From contig JAUUDM010000030.1 in NCBI GenBank assembly GCA_030826765.1, forward strand, positions 1-60,273: a stretch of 60,273 bases of DNA, read 5' to 3'. Below, piece after piece: positions 45,175-54,799 of this stretch. The stretch is from Nautiliales bacterium. GTDB lineage: Bacteria > Campylobacterota > Campylobacteria > Campylobacterales > JAADDX01. Position 1 is the first letter of the stretch. Every line of letters begins with the position of its first letter. The notes under the pieces were generated by a model. That model did not search any database and was not told where the DNA came from. It worked only from the letters and a program-made list of their open reading frames with translations. The translations under genes were made by a program, and so were the position numbers.

Positions 45175-47763
45175 TTATCCTTTTAGTTTATTAAGTTCAT
45201 CTTCTATGCTTGATAATTTATTGTTAATTTCATCAAGTTCATTTCTATTTTTTTCTATTACATTAGCCGGTGCATTTGCTACAAATCTTTCATTATTTAA
45301 CATATTATCAAGTTTTGTTTTATCTTTTAATAGTTTTTCTTTTTGTTTTGTAAGTCTGTTTATAATTGGTGTTAAATCAATATCGCTTAGTGGTATAAAT
45401 GTTTGAAGGTTATCAGAAATATCACTTACTGCATTTTCTATTTTTTCATCTACTAATTCAACATTTTCAACTTTTGCCAATTTTTCTATATAAGATAAAG
45501 CCCACTCAGGTAATTTTGCTAAAACCATAGCTTTATTGATTCTATTATTTGGCATTTCAATTAAAGCTTTTGCTCTTCTAATTGATGTAATTGCTTCTAT
45601 GATAAGTTCAAATTCTTCTATTTTTTCAACTTCTTTTACTTGTGGATAATCCATAATCATAATTGAATCATTTGTAGCAATATCTGTTTTATTTAGAGTT
45701 TGGTATAAATATTCAGTAATAAATGGCATAAATGGATGTAAAAGTTTCATACTCTCTTTGTAAATTGCTCCAAGTTCTGCTACTGAATCTTTATTTGCTT
45801 TACTAAGCTCAATACCCCAGTCACAGAAATCTTGCCATAAGAATCTATAAAGAGTCATACTTGCATCATTAAATCTATATTCATCAAGTTCATTTCTTAC
45901 TTTTTTAACAGCTTCATTAAATTTATAAAGCATATATTTTCCAAGTTCTGTTTTGATTTCAATTTTATCTAAATCTTCAAACCTATCTTGGCTCATTAGT
46001 AAATATTTAGTTGCATTATAAAGTTTGTTTGTAAAGTTTCTGCTAAGTTCAAGTTTTTCATCACTTAATTTAATGTCTCTTCCTTGAACTGCTAAAATAG
46101 CAAGTGTAAAACGCAAAGCATCTGTTGAATATTTTTCTATCATTTCAAGTGGGTCAATTACATTACCTTTAGATTTACTCATTTTTTGACCATCTTTATC
46201 TCTTACAAGTGCGTGAAGATAAACATCTTTAAATGGAACTTTTCCTTCAAAATGAGTTCCCATCATCATCATTCTTGCTACCCAAAAAAATAGAATATCA
46301 AAACCAGTGATTAAAAGGTTATTTGGATAGAATCTTTCTAAATCTTCTTCTTTCCATAAAGTACCTTCACCAAATTCACCATTTCCCCATCCAAGTGTTG
46401 AAAAAGGCCATAAAGCTGAGCTAAACCAAGTATCTAAAACATCTTTATCTTGACGAATTTTTGTGCTTTTACATTTTGGACATTCACTTGGAGTTTCCTC
46501 ATCAGCCCATTCATTTCCACATTCATCACAATAAAATACAGGAATTTGATGTCCCCACCAAAGTTGTCTTGAAATACACCAGTCTCTTAGTTCTCTCATC
46601 CAAGCATCATAATTGTTTTTCCAAGTTGATGGGTGGAATTTTACTTCACCTTTGTTTGCTGCTTCAATGGCAGGAAGTGCTGTTTCTTTTTTTAAGAACC
46701 ATTGAGTTGAAACATAAGGCTCAATCACACTTTTACATCTATAACAATGTCCTACTTGATGAGTATGTTCTTCTATTTTTTCTATAAATCCTTCGTCTTG
46801 AAGTTTTTGAACAATATCAGCTCTTGCTTCAAGTCTATCACTTCCTGCAAATTCACCAGCTATTGGAAGTAAAATACCTTTTTCATCAAAAACTTTTATG
46901 ATTTCTAGATTATGTCTAAGTCCTACTTCATAATCGTTAGGGTCGTGTGCTGGAGTAACTTTTACAAGTCCTGTTCCAAATTCCATATCTACATGTTTAT
47001 CTGCAATTATAGGAATTTCTCTATCCATTAGTGGAAGTCTTACTTTTTTACCTATTAGATGAGTATATCTTTCATCATTTGGATTTACCATGACAGCGCT
47101 ATCCCCAAAATATGTCTCAGGTCTTGTAGTAGCAACTATGATATATTCATCACTATCAACTATTGGATATTTGATATGATACATATGTCCATGATGTTCT
47201 TCATATTCTACTTCAATATCACTTAAAGCACCATCTTTGGGACACCAGTTTACCATATAGTTACCTCTTACAATTAGTCCTTCATCATAAAGTCTTTTGA
47301 ATGCTTTTTTTACTGCTTTTTGAAGACCTTCATCCATAGTAAATCTTTCTCTTTTCCAAGCGGGGCTTACTCCAAGACTTCTAAGTTGTGATGTTATTGT
47401 ATTTCCACAACTTTTTTTCCATTCCCAAACTTTTTCAAGAAATTTAACTCTGCCAAGCTCTTCTTTTGTAGTACCTTCAGCTAAAATTTGTCTTTCTACT
47501 ACATTTTGAGTAGCAATTCCTGCGTGGTCAGTTCCTGGTTGCCATAAAGTTGCATAACCATCCATTCTTTTATATCTAACTATAATATCTTGCAAAGTAA
47601 AAGTAAGTGCATGCCCTATGTGTAGGTTTCCAGTAACATTTGGAGGTGGCATCATAATTGCGAAATTTTTCTTTTTAGAATAATCAACTTCAAAATAATC
47701 TCTATCTTCCCATATTTTATAATATCTATTTTCTATATTTTTAGGATTATAAACTTTTTGCAT
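45175..47763 (-). CDS. valS: Valyl-tRNA synthetase
   Basis: The 862-residue class Ia enzyme has HIGH at 48-51 (NLHIGHALTF), GTDHAGIATQ, zinc-like cysteine sites (CYRCKSV, CDECGNEW...CPKCKS), KMSKS near 525 (DGQKMSKSKGN), the editing CP1 domain, and a C-terminal coiled coil (LTKQKEKLLKDKTKLDNM). Ribosome site AAAGGA precedes the ATG. It heads the minus-strand valS-bamD-lon operon. Confidence 0.97.
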   Translation of the reverse strand: MQKVYNPKNIENRYYKIWEDRDYFEVDYSKKKNFAIMMPPPNVTGNLHIGHALTFTLQDIIVRYKRMDGYATLWQPGTDHAGIATQNVVERQILAEGTTKEELGRVKFLEKVWEWKKSCGNTITSQLRSLGVSPAWKRERFTMDEGLQKAVKKAFKRLYDEGLIVRGNYMVNWCPKDGALSDIEVEYEEHHGHMYHIKYPIVDSDEYIIVATTRPETYFGDSAVMVNPNDERYTHLIGKKVRLPLMDREIPIIADKHVDMEFGTGLVKVTPAHDPNDYEVGLRHNLEIIKVFDEKGILLPIAGEFAGSDRLEARADIVQKLQDEGFIEKIEEHTHQVGHCYRCKSVIEPYVSTQWFLKKETALPAIEAANKGEVKFHPSTWKNNYDAWMRELRDWCISRQLWWGHQIPVFYCDECGNEWADEETPSECPKCKSTKIRQDKDVLDTWFSSALWPFSTLGWGNGEFGEGTLWKEEDLERFYPNNLLITGFDILFFWVARMMMMGTHFEGKVPFKDVYLHALVRDKDGQKMSKSKGNVIDPLEMIEKYSTDALRFTLAILAVQGRDIKLSDEKLELSRNFTNKLYNATKYLLMSQDRFEDLDKIEIKTELGKYMLYKFNEAVKKVRNELDEYRFNDASMTLYRFLWQDFCDWGIELSKANKDSVAELGAIYKESMKLLHPFMPFITEYLYQTLNKTDIATNDSIMIMDYPQVKEVEKIEEFELIIEAITSIRRAKALIEMPNNRINKAMVLAKLPEWALSYIEKLAKVENVELVDEKIENAVSDISDNLQTFIPLSDIDLTPIINRLTKQKEKLLKDKTKLDNMLNNERFVANAPANVIEKNRNELDEINNKLSSIEDELNKLKG

Positions 47764-47790
47764 ATAAATTTCCTTTTAAATTTTTTCATA

Positions 47791-47814
47791 ATTATAACTA
47801 AACTTTGTTATAAT
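47791..47814. promoter_or_regulatory. Symmetric divergent promoters of valS and fliW
   Basis: ATTATAAC (47791-47798) and GTTATAAT (47807-47814) are perfect inverted arms 8 nt apart. The minus reading gives TATAAT at 47796-47791 for valS; the plus reading gives TATAAT at 47809-47814 for fliW. The start codons are 28 nt (valS) and 35 nt (fliW) away. Confidence 0.6.
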
Positions 47815-47848
47815 TACGAAATAAGCAAAATAAATTAAAAGGTTTAAT

Positions 47849-48220
47849 ATGAAATTTGAAGTAGTTTTACCAATTTTAGGGTTTGAAAATATAAAAGAAT
47901 ATGAACTTGAAAAAATAGATGATGTATTTTTTAAATTAAAAAGTGGAGATATTTCTTTTACACTAATTAATCCTTTTGCAATAAGAGAATATGATGCAAT
48001 TATAAGCGATAATGATAAAGAAAAATTACAATTAGATGAGAATACAAATTTTTTAATTTTAAATAATATGATAGTAGCGACTCCTTTACAAAATTCCACA
48101 ATTAATTTTGCATCTCCAATTATTTTTAATATCGATACAAAAAAGATGGGACAGGTTATTTTAGAAAATGCTGAAAATTACTCTCTGACAGATCCTTTAG
48201 CTAATTATATTAAAGCCTAA
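47849..48220 (+). CDS. fliW: Flagellar assembly factor FliW
   Basis: The 123-residue protein has the FliW pattern: VVLPILGFENIKEYELEKID, FKLKSGDISFTLINPFAI, and FLILNNMIVATPLQNSTINFASPIIFN. In Campylobacter and Bacillus FliW binds flagellin and the translational repressor CsrA, coupling flagellin synthesis to secretion. The neighbouring proC follows by 2 nt, as in Campylobacter. No csrA lies in the window. Confidence 0.92.
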   Translation: MKFEVVLPILGFENIKEYELEKIDDVFFKLKSGDISFTLINPFAIREYDAIISDNDKEKLQLDENTNFLILNNMIVATPLQNSTINFASPIIFNIDTKKMGQVILENAENYSLTDPLANYIKA

Positions 48221-48222
48221 TC

Positions 48223-48942
48223 ATGATTACAATTATTGGTAATGGAAAAATGGCCTTGGCTATTGCGAAAGGTTTAAATGGTGAAGTTGAGGTAGTTGGA
48301 AGAAATGAAAATAAATTAAAAGAGTTTTGTGAGAAAAGTGGTGCTAAAAAATATTATTTATTAAATGACTTTGATATAACCAATAAAACAATAATTTTAG
48401 CTACTAAACCTTATGCTTTGGAACTACTTTCTTTAAAAGGAAAAGCAAAAGAGATTATTTCAATAATGGCTGGTAAAAAAATAGAAGAGATAGGAAAGTA
48501 TATTGAATCTGAAATTTATTCAAGAGCTATGCCAAATGTCGGTGCTGTAAATCAAGCTTCAACTACTGCTATTTTTGGAAGTGACACAGCTTATGATATT
48601 TTTTCTAAAATAGGGACTGCTATTAAAGTAAATAGTGAAAAAGAACTTGATATAGCAACTGCGATTGCTGGAAGTGGTCCTGCATTTTTAGCACTTGTAG
48701 CAGAAGCTATAGCAGATGGTGGAGTTTTATGTGGAATGAGTCGAGAGATGAGTTATGAATTTACAAAAGGACTTTTTAAAAGTTTTGCCTCACTTGATGA
48801 AAAACCGGTAAATATAAAAGATTCTGTAATGAGTCCAGCTGGAACTACAGCGACTGGAATAGAAAAATTAGAAGAAAATGGAGTAAGAAATTCTTTTATA
48901 AAAGCGATTAAGGGCGCTTATGAAAAATCTCAAAAAATCTAG
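48223..48942 (+). CDS. proC: Pyrroline-5-carboxylate reductase
   Basis: The 239-residue enzyme makes proline. It begins MITIIGNGKMALAIAKGL (NADP loop), has YSRAMPNVGAVNQASTTAIF and the catalytic region IAGSGPAFLALVAEAIADGGV, then MSPAGTTATGIEKLEENGVR. It is shorter than E. coli ProC (269), but motifs are complete. It overlaps the first pilin-like gene by 23 nt. Confidence 0.95.
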   Translation: MITIIGNGKMALAIAKGLNGEVEVVGRNENKLKEFCEKSGAKKYYLLNDFDITNKTIILATKPYALELLSLKGKAKEIISIMAGKKIEEIGKYIESEIYSRAMPNVGAVNQASTTAIFGSDTAYDIFSKIGTAIKVNSEKELDIATAIAGSGPAFLALVAEAIADGGVLCGMSREMSYEFTKGLFKSFASLDEKPVNIKDSVMSPAGTTATGIEKLEENGVRNSFIKAIKGAYEKSQKI

Positions 48943-49588
48943 TTTTACTTTAATAGAATTAGTAGTAGCAATAGTCGTAATAGGAATTGCTGTAACTTCA
49001 ATTCCTATGCTCTTATCTACTACATCTCAAAGTTTTTCTACACATTTGAAATCAAAATCTTTTTATAATGCTTATTCTACTTTAGCTTTGATAGAATCAA
49101 TGGATTGGGATGAACAAAATACAAAAAATGATAATTTTTATAAAATTTTGAGATCACAAGGAGATAATGAGTTATATTGCAAAATTCATTATCAAAAATT
49201 TTATATTAAATATGAAAGAGAAGGAGTTTATCAGCTTGATAATGAAAGTGGTGCTGATTGTTCTTATGATCAGGCTTCTAAAATTGGAACTGATGAAGGT
49301 GAAAATGATAGTTCTCAATATGATGATGTAGATGACTTTGATGGATATGAAAATGATGATTTAGCATATTATAATATTAAAGTTGGTGTTAAATATGTTC
49401 AAGATAACGCTGATTATACTGCAAAAAATATTTTCTATAATGATAATTTAGATAGTTCAAACAAGAGAACAAATATAAAATATATAGAAATAAATATGAC
49501 TGATAAAACAGGAAAATTAGTTTCAGTAATTAGAGGTAAAGCTTATAATATTGGAGCTGTTAAAATTTATAGTAGGAATGATTTATGA
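48920..49588 (+). CDS. Prepilin-like protein 1
   Basis: The 222-residue protein has a short basic leader then the type IV prepilin cleavage and methylation pattern SSFTLIELVVAIVVIGIAVT, with E5 relative to the Phe. The mature part is acidic and Asp-rich (residues 110-150). In Campylobacterota such proteins are called type II secretion or pilin-like. It overlaps proC by 23 nt and the next pilin-like gene by 4 nt. The role (pseudopilus, surface appendage, DNA uptake) is undecided. Confidence 0.8.
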   Translation: MKNLKKSSFTLIELVVAIVVIGIAVTSIPMLLSTTSQSFSTHLKSKSFYNAYSTLALIESMDWDEQNTKNDNFYKILRSQGDNELYCKIHYQKFYIKYEREGVYQLDNESGADCSYDQASKIGTDEGENDSSQYDDVDDFDGYENDDLAYYNIKVGVKYVQDNADYTAKNIFYNDNLDSSNKRTNIKYIEINMTDKTGKLVSVIRGKAYNIGAVKIYSRNDL

Positions 49589-50625
49589 AATTTAAAAAAA
49601 GTTTTACTTTGATAGAATTAATTGTTGTTATTGTAATTATGGGTATTTTAGCAACTATTACTTTTAATATTTTATCAAAGGTTTATAAACATTATATATA
49701 TACTAAAGAGATAAATAAATTAGATAATAAATTAGACTTAGCACTTGATGAAATAGCAACACTTCTTAGAAATAGACTTAAAAATACTATAATTGCTACT
49801 AAATATCCAGTTAAAACAGATCAGAAAGATGCAAATAGTGTAGATTTTAAGCCTATATCAGAATTAACTGAAAGTGATGAAGGTTATATAGTATTAGAGT
49901 GGATTGGTAAAGATTATGAAGCGCGATATGGAATGTGGGATGAAAATCAAAAAGATATTCAAACAGGTTGGAGTGGATTTATTGATTTAGATGAAGCTAC
50001 AAAAACAAATGATGATCCAAAAGAATTTAATGTAACTACACTTAATAGTAATTTTAATATAGTAAAATCAATTGATAGAAATATTACAGCTGCTTTAGGT
50101 GAAGATATTGACCCTTTTGAAAATAACATTACTACACTCATATTTTCCGGATATGATATGGGAGGAGATTTGAATCCTGATGTAAATCAAAGTTTTGGTT
50201 GGTATTTTGATAAGGATAAAAAAAGAACTGCAAAATCTGTTTTTGCAATTCAGAATTATACTCAAAATAATAATGCTGTTGATTTAAATATTACATCTAT
50301 TACAGAGAATAATGATACTACATTATTTGCAAGATATTTTTTAGTAAGAACTGCTTATACAATAGTTCCGATAAGTGATAAAGATGATTATAATTTAACA
50401 CTTTATTATAATTATCAGCCATGGAGAAAAGACTGGTGGAATAAACTTCACGGAAGTGGTAATGAAGCAAATAATACTTTAATATTGAATCATGTAACTC
50501 AATTTAGATTTAAAAAAGATGAAAACTCTAATATGGTTAGAATTTATCTTTGTGTAAGATCTACATTTGTAGATATGAACTCAACTAATAAATTAGAAAT
50601 TTGTAAAGAAAAGGTTGTTTTTTGA
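49585..50625 (+). CDS. Prepilin-like protein 2
   Basis: The 346-residue protein has the prepilin N-terminus KKSFTLIELIVVIVIMGILATI with F and E5. The mature domain of about 320 residues is much larger than a major pilin (150-200), suggesting a minor or priming pseudopilin (GspJ/PilW-like position). It contains many Asn/Asp residues and WRKDWWNKLHG near the end. ATG overlaps the previous stop. No peptidase PilD or ATPase is within the window. Confidence 0.75.
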   Translation: MKFKKSFTLIELIVVIVIMGILATITFNILSKVYKHYIYTKEINKLDNKLDLALDEIATLLRNRLKNTIIATKYPVKTDQKDANSVDFKPISELTESDEGYIVLEWIGKDYEARYGMWDENQKDIQTGWSGFIDLDEATKTNDDPKEFNVTTLNSNFNIVKSIDRNITAALGEDIDPFENNITTLIFSGYDMGGDLNPDVNQSFGWYFDKDKKRTAKSVFAIQNYTQNNNAVDLNITSITENNDTTLFARYFLVRTAYTIVPISDKDDYNLTLYYNYQPWRKDWWNKLHGSGNEANNTLILNHVTQFRFKKDENSNMVRIYLCVRSTFVDMNSTNKLEICKEKVVF

Positions 50626-51029
50626 AAAAATCATTTGCAATGATATTGACTATTATTTTTATTGTTGTTTTAGGAACTGTTGGAATGTTTATGATGTATT
50701 TTTCAGCAGCAAGTGTAAAAAAAACAAGTAATGAATATTTGGCTGTTCAAGCACAAATGAAAGCAAAAGATGCTACAGCATACGCGATTATGGCTCTTGA
50801 AGCAAGAGATTTTGCAAAATATGGATGTATAAATAAAATGGATATAAATTCTACTTTGTATGATGTAAATATGACTTTTTACTATTTTTTAAAACAATGC
50901 CCAAGTGATTGTAATTGTTCTACTATTACTACACAAGATTCAAATGGAACCGTTATAATAAATACTTATGTAACAAGTAAATTTGATCCAAATATCCGTT
51001 TTTTTAGACAAACTATTCAAAAACCTTAA
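50622..51029 (+). CDS. PilX/GspK-like small exported protein
   Basis: The 135-residue protein has a TTG start overlapping the previous stop. It begins MKKSFAMILTIIFIVVLGTVGMFMMYF, a hydrophobic N-terminal helix without the Phe-Thr-Leu-Ile-Glu prepilin motif. The later segment has KSNEYLA-like sequence and four cysteines (CPSDCNC, GCINK) likely to form disulfides. Its position after two prepilins suggests the PilX/GspK role of an atypical minor pilin. This is an inference from context. Confidence 0.55.
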   Translation: MKKSFAMILTIIFIVVLGTVGMFMMYFSAASVKKTSNEYLAVQAQMKAKDATAYAIMALEARDFAKYGCINKMDINSTLYDVNMTFYYFLKQCPSDCNCSTITTQDSNGTVIINTYVTSKFDPNIRFFRQTIQKP

Positions 51030-51037
51030 ATTTGTGG

Positions 51038-51043
51038 TATAAT
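51038..51043 (+). promoter_or_regulatory. -10 box of hpf
   Basis: TATAAT in ttgtggtataatttaag lies 31 nt before the ATG at 51074, after the end of the pilin-like gene (51029). GGAGG at 51063-51067 is a strong ribosome site. Confidence 0.7.
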
Positions 51044-51073
51044 TTAAGCAATATAAAAATATGGAGGTGTACT

Positions 51074-51571
51074 ATGAATGTAAGTATTGTTGGAAGACAT
51101 ATTGATGTAACAGATGGAATGAAAGCAGCAATAAATGCTGTAATAGATGATATTAAAAAATATAATCTTGATATTATTTCTTCAAAAGTAGTAGTAGAAG
51201 AAAATAAAAAAGGTGAAATAAAAGTAGAATTTAATGTAATCGTAGCTGATAAAGGTAGTGTAGTTATTACTCAAATTGATAAAGATTTTTATAAAGCTGT
51301 TGATTTAGCAAAAGATAGATTAGAAAAAAAACTTAGAAGATATCATGATAAATTGGTTTCTCATAGAGTAAAAGAAGAAATTCCTGCTGTAGTAGTAGAA
51401 GAAGTTGATGAAATAGTTCCAGTTGATTTAATGGCTGAAAAACCTATGACTGTAGATGAAGCTTTAGCTGAATTTAAACAAACAAATGAAGCATTTATGG
51501 TATTTAAAGATTTAGGTGGGGATACTAGAGTTCTTTATAGAAGAAAAGATGGAAAATTTGGACTTTATTAA
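51074..51571 (+). CDS. hpf: Ribosome hibernation-promoting factor, long form
   Basis: The long HPF packs ribosomes into 100S dimers. N-terminal S30AE domain starts MNVSIVGRHIDVTDGMKAAI; the C-terminal dimerisation tail has MTVDEALAEFKQTNEAFMVFKD and RVLYRRKDGKFGLY. Start ATG 51074 follows GGAGG by 6 nt and gives 165 residues. An in-frame upstream ATG at 51032 would lie before the promoter's transcription start. A terminator overlaps the stop. Confidence 0.95.
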   Translation: MNVSIVGRHIDVTDGMKAAINAVIDDIKKYNLDIISSKVVVEENKKGEIKVEFNVIVADKGSVVITQIDKDFYKAVDLAKDRLEKKLRRYHDKLVSHRVKEEIPAVVVEEVDEIVPVDLMAEKPMTVDEALAEFKQTNEAFMVFKDLGGDTRVLYRRKDGKFGLY

Positions 51572-51584
51572 GAGTCCTTTTTTT
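51559..51584 (+). terminator. Rho-independent terminator of hpf
   Basis: GGACTTT (51559-51565) pairs with AAGAGTCC's AGAGTCC (51570-51576) around ATTA; T-run at 51577-51584. It overlaps the hpf stop (51569-51571) and faces the convergent mqnX gene, whose stop lies at 51584. Confidence 0.8.
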
Positions 51585-52798
51585 TAAATTTCTATTTTTT
51601 CTCCATTTATCCACATTTTTTCAATTTCATTTATATGTAAAATAATTTGTAAATATAAATCTTCTATATTACTACATTGAGGTAATTTAAAACTAATTAA
51701 GTCAGCAAATTTACCAACTTCAATACTACCGTTATTTAAATTTAATATTTCACCTGCATTTTTTGTAACAGATTTTATTAAATCTTTTGCTAAATATTTT
51801 GGATGAAGTCCAGTATGCATTAAAAGGGCACTTCTAATTTCTTTAAATAAGTTTAGAGAATAATTACTACTAAGTCCATCAGTTGCCACGCTATAAGGAA
51901 TTTGTAAATTTTTTACTCTTTCAATATTTAATAAACCTGTATTTAAAAGTCTATTTGAAACAGGGCAGTGTGCAATTGATGCATTTATTGAAGATATATA
52001 TTGAAGTTCTTCTTCGTTTGCCCAAACAGCGTGAATGAAATGTGTTTTTACATCTTCAAATTGTTTTAAAAATTCTACTGCAGATGTAACTGCTGTTTCT
52101 TGATTAAGGTTTTGTTTAAAAAATATTTTAAAATCACCTTTATTATTATCAAGCCATTCTCTCTCTGCTTTACTTTCCATAAAATGTGCTGAAACTACCA
52201 TATTTTTTTGTTTAGCAATATCAAGTACTTTTTTTATTACAATTGGATGAACTGAATATGGAGAATGTATAGAAATCGAAGGTATAAATTTTTCACTTTT
52301 ATATTCTTCACTTTCTTTTAATCTATTTAAAAAATCTTGATATAAAGCATCAACAGCAGCTGGATTTGAACCTATTATTTCATTGAAGTAGATTACCTTT
52401 AAATCAGAGTTTTTTAAATGATCCAAATCAAGACCAGTTGAAGATATTTCCCCAAAAGCTACAATTCCACTTTTTTTCATTTGAGTAATTGCATTTTGAT
52501 AACAATTATTTTTACAATCAGCAAGTAAATTTTCTCTTTTTGCTATTACACTATTTAGCCAAGTAATAAAATCTCCATAAATTAATGTAGTTTGATTTGC
52601 ACTAAATTCTAAGTGGGTATGGGTGTTGATAAGTCCTGGCATTAAAACAGAGTTTTCTCCTAAATCTATAGTTTTTATGTTTTTTTCTAAATTTTTCCCT
52701 ATTTTTATAATTTTTTTATCAAATATAACTTCACCATTTTCAATAATTTCATTTTTTTCATTCATAGTTATTATATAATTTGCTTTTAATTTAATCAT
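51584..52798 (-). CDS. mqnX: Aminodeoxyfutalosine deaminase (amidohydrolase)
   Basis: The 404-residue amidohydrolase has metal ligands H60-x-H62 (INTHTHLEFS), SIHSPYSVHP, VSAHFMES, and HCPVSNRLL...ATDGLSSN, with the catalytic Asp in TDGL. It is like HP0267, a deaminase acting on 6-aminodeoxyfutalosine in the alternative menaquinone pathway. The order mqnX-aroQ-folK-flhF fits Campylobacter. AGAAGGA precedes the ATG. The hydrolase family is certain; the pathway rests on synteny. Confidence 0.85.
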   Translation of the reverse strand: MIKLKANYIITMNEKNEIIENGEVIFDKKIIKIGKNLEKNIKTIDLGENSVLMPGLINTHTHLEFSANQTTLIYGDFITWLNSVIAKRENLLADCKNNCYQNAITQMKKSGIVAFGEISSTGLDLDHLKNSDLKVIYFNEIIGSNPAAVDALYQDFLNRLKESEEYKSEKFIPSISIHSPYSVHPIVIKKVLDIAKQKNMVVSAHFMESKAEREWLDNNKGDFKIFFKQNLNQETAVTSAVEFLKQFEDVKTHFIHAVWANEEELQYISSINASIAHCPVSNRLLNTGLLNIERVKNLQIPYSVATDGLSSNYSLNLFKEIRSALLMHTGLHPKYLAKDLIKSVTKNAGEILNLNNGSIEVGKFADLISFKLPQCSNIEDLYLQIILHINEIEKMWINGEKIEI

Positions 52799-52846
52799 TT
52801 TTATCCTTCTTTATAAAATAAACTACTATTTTATCGGAAATTTTTG

Positions 52847-52852
52847 TAAAAT
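52847..52852 (+). promoter_or_regulatory. -10 box of aroQ
   Basis: TGTAAAAT (TAAAAT at 52847-52852) lies 22 nt before the aroQ ATG at 52875 with AAAAAAAAAGGA between. On the other strand GATAAAATAG at about 52825-52834 may serve mqnX. Confidence 0.5.
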
Positions 52853-52874
52853 ATCAAAAAAAAAAGGATAAAAT

Positions 52875-53345
52875 ATGAAAATATGCGTAATTCAAGGGCC
52901 AAACTTAAATATGTTAGGAGTTAGAGAAACAAATATTTATGGACCAATGAAATTAGAAGATATTCATAATCAAATGAAAGTAGTTGCTGAACAAAATAAT
53001 TTTGAAATAGAGTTTTTTCAATCAAATTTAGAAGGTGAAATAGTTGATAAAATTCAAGAGTGTTTAGGCGATTCAGATGGAATTATAATAAATCCAGCAG
53101 CTTATACTCATACTTCAATTGCAATTAGAGATGCTTTAAGAGCAGTTCAACTTCCAGCAGTAGAAGTTCATATTTCAAACATAGCTTCAAGAGAAGACTT
53201 TAGAAAAACAAGTATGATTTCTGATGTATGTGCAGGAACAATTGCAGGATTTGGACCATTTAGTTATCATTTAGCAATGATTTCTATGATTCAAATTTTA
53301 AATGAAATATCTCAAATGAAAGCACAACAAGCAAATAATGGATAA
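52875..53345 (+). CDS. aroQ: 3-dehydroquinate dehydratase, type II
   Basis: The 156-residue dodecameric enzyme of the shikimate pathway starts [20 protein letters not shown] (active-site Arg and Tyr region), has [18 protein letters not shown] and [16 protein letters not shown], with the catalytic His in EVHISN. Type II enzymes use an anti elimination. It overlaps the M24 peptidase gene by 8 nt. Confidence 0.96.
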   Translation: MKICVIQGPNLNMLGVRETNIYGPMKLEDIHNQMKVVAEQNNFEIEFFQSNLEGEIVDKIQECLGDSDGIIINPAAYTHTSIAIRDALRAVQLPAVEVHISNIASREDFRKTSMISDVCAGTIAGFGPFSYHLAMISMIQILNEISQMKAQQANNG

Positions 53346-54357
53346 TTTTATTCTAAATAAAGAAAATGAAATTTATTATGAGTGTGGATATAGCTGTGAT
53401 AATGTAATATTTTTATCTATTGAAGGTGAAAAATATTTTATTACAGATGGTAGATACACTCTTGATGCCAAGCAAAATGCAAAAGCTAATGTAATTACAA
53501 CTTCAAACTTACTTAAAACAGTAAAAGAGATTATTTTAAAAAAAAGAGCAAAACGAATCATAATTGATCCATTAAATTGGGATTATGATTCGTTTGTTAG
53601 TTTAAGTAAAGTAACAACTTTAAAACAAATCAAAAACTATTCACATCAAAAAAGAGAAATAAAAAGTGAAGATGAACTTAAAATAATAAAAAAAGCAGTT
53701 AAAAAAGGTGCCAAAGCTTTTGAAAAATTTAAAAGTGAAATTCAAACGAATTTAGATGAATTTGATCTTTCATATAGATTTAAAGAAAAATTGACTTCTA
53801 GAGGTAGAAATGCTCTTAGTTTTGAGCCAATAGTTGCAATTAATGAAAATAGTGCAAAACCTCATGCAGTTGTAAGTGAAAAAAAACTTCATAAAAATGA
53901 TTTATTATTGCTTGATGCAGGTCTTAAATATAAAAGATATTGTAGTGATAGAACAAGAACTATTTCTATAAACAGTGAAATATCTATGAGTAAGATTCAA
54001 AAATTTAAAGATAAAAAAAGACAAAAAATTTATGATATTGTTTTAAAAGCAAATGAAGAAGCTATTAAAGCTATTAAAGTTGGAATGAAAATAAGTGAAC
54101 TTGATAAAATAGCAAGAAAAGTAATTGAAGATGCTGGGTATGGTAAATTTTTTATCCATTCATTAGGGCATGGAGTAGGGCTTGATATCCACGAATGGCC
54201 ATATGTTAATTCAAGAAATGAAACAATTATTAAGCCAGGTATGGTTTTCACGATAGAACCTGGAATTTATCTGCCTGATGAATTTGGTGTGAGAATTGAA
54301 GATATGGTTTGTATAAATTATGATGAAAAGGTGGAGGTTTTAAGTGAGTATATTTAG
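53338..54357 (+). CDS. M24 family Xaa-Pro aminopeptidase
   Basis: The 339-residue protein has an N-terminal creatinase-like domain (to about 110) and a pita-bread domain with metal ligands in [19 protein letters not shown] (two Asp), [13 protein letters not shown] (His), FTIEPGIY (Glu) and VRIEDMV (Glu). It removes N-terminal residues before proline. ATG overlaps aroQ by 8 nt and ends 14 nt into folK. pepQ or pepP-like; not separable by eye. Confidence 0.9.
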   Translation: MDNFILNKENEIYYECGYSCDNVIFLSIEGEKYFITDGRYTLDAKQNAKANVITTSNLLKTVKEIILKKRAKRIIIDPLNWDYDSFVSLSKVTTLKQIKNYSHQKREIKSEDELKIIKKAVKKGAKAFEKFKSEIQTNLDEFDLSYRFKEKLTSRGRNALSFEPIVAINENSAKPHAVVSEKKLHKNDLLLLDAGLKYKRYCSDRTRTISINSEISMSKIQKFKDKKRQKIYDIVLKANEEAIKAIKVGMKISELDKIARKVIEDAGYGKFFIHSLGHGVGLDIHEWPYVNSRNETIIKPGMVFTIEPGIYLPDEFGVRIEDMVCINYDEKVEVLSEYI

Positions 54358-54799
54358 TAATACTTTTTTTCCTTTTCATAAAAAAAATGCTAAATTCAAA
54401 CATAAAGCATTAATTGGTGTTGGATGTAATGTAGGAGATTGTTCAAGAAGGTTTAAAAAATTATTTTTGTTTTTAAAATCTCATCCAAAAATTGATATAA
54501 CTGATACTTCATACCTTTATAAAAATCCACCGTTTGGATATTTAGAACAAGATGATTTTATTAATTCTGTTATAATTATATCTACTTCATTTGCTCCTAT
54601 GAAATTACTTAATTTTCTTTTATATACAGAAAAAAAATTTAATCGTAAAAGAAGTTTCAAAAATGCACCAAGAACATTAGATTTAGATATAATTATGTAT
54701 GATAATATTAAATTTAATAATAAGAGACTGAATATTCCACATCCATTTTTTAAACAAAGAGATTCAGTTTTATTACCACTTTATCTATTAAGGAAATAA
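54344..54799 (+). CDS. folK: 2-amino-4-hydroxy-6-hydroxymethyldihydropteridine pyrophosphokinase
   Basis: The 151-residue folate enzyme has GVGCNVGDCSRRFKKL (near the usual G-SNLGD), YLYKNPPFGYLEQDDFINSV, RKRSFKNAPRTLDLDIIMYD (metal-binding DLD) and IPHPFFKQRDSVLLPL. GTG start with GGAGG at 54332-54336 upstream. It has an extra basic N-terminus of about 20 residues. flhF follows directly, an arrangement I recall in Campylobacter. Confidence 0.93.
   Translation: MSIFSNTFFPFHKKNAKFKHKALIGVGCNVGDCSRRFKKLFLFLKSHPKIDITDTSYLYKNPPFGYLEQDDFINSVIIISTSFAPMKLLNFLLYTEKKFNRKRSFKNAPRTLDLDIIMYDNIKFNNKRLNIPHPFFKQRDSVLLPLYLLRK

Noticed and set aside
46461-46787. Plus-strand frame within valS of about 108 residues
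   Set aside because: Shadow of a highly conserved valS region containing zinc cysteines; no independent signal.
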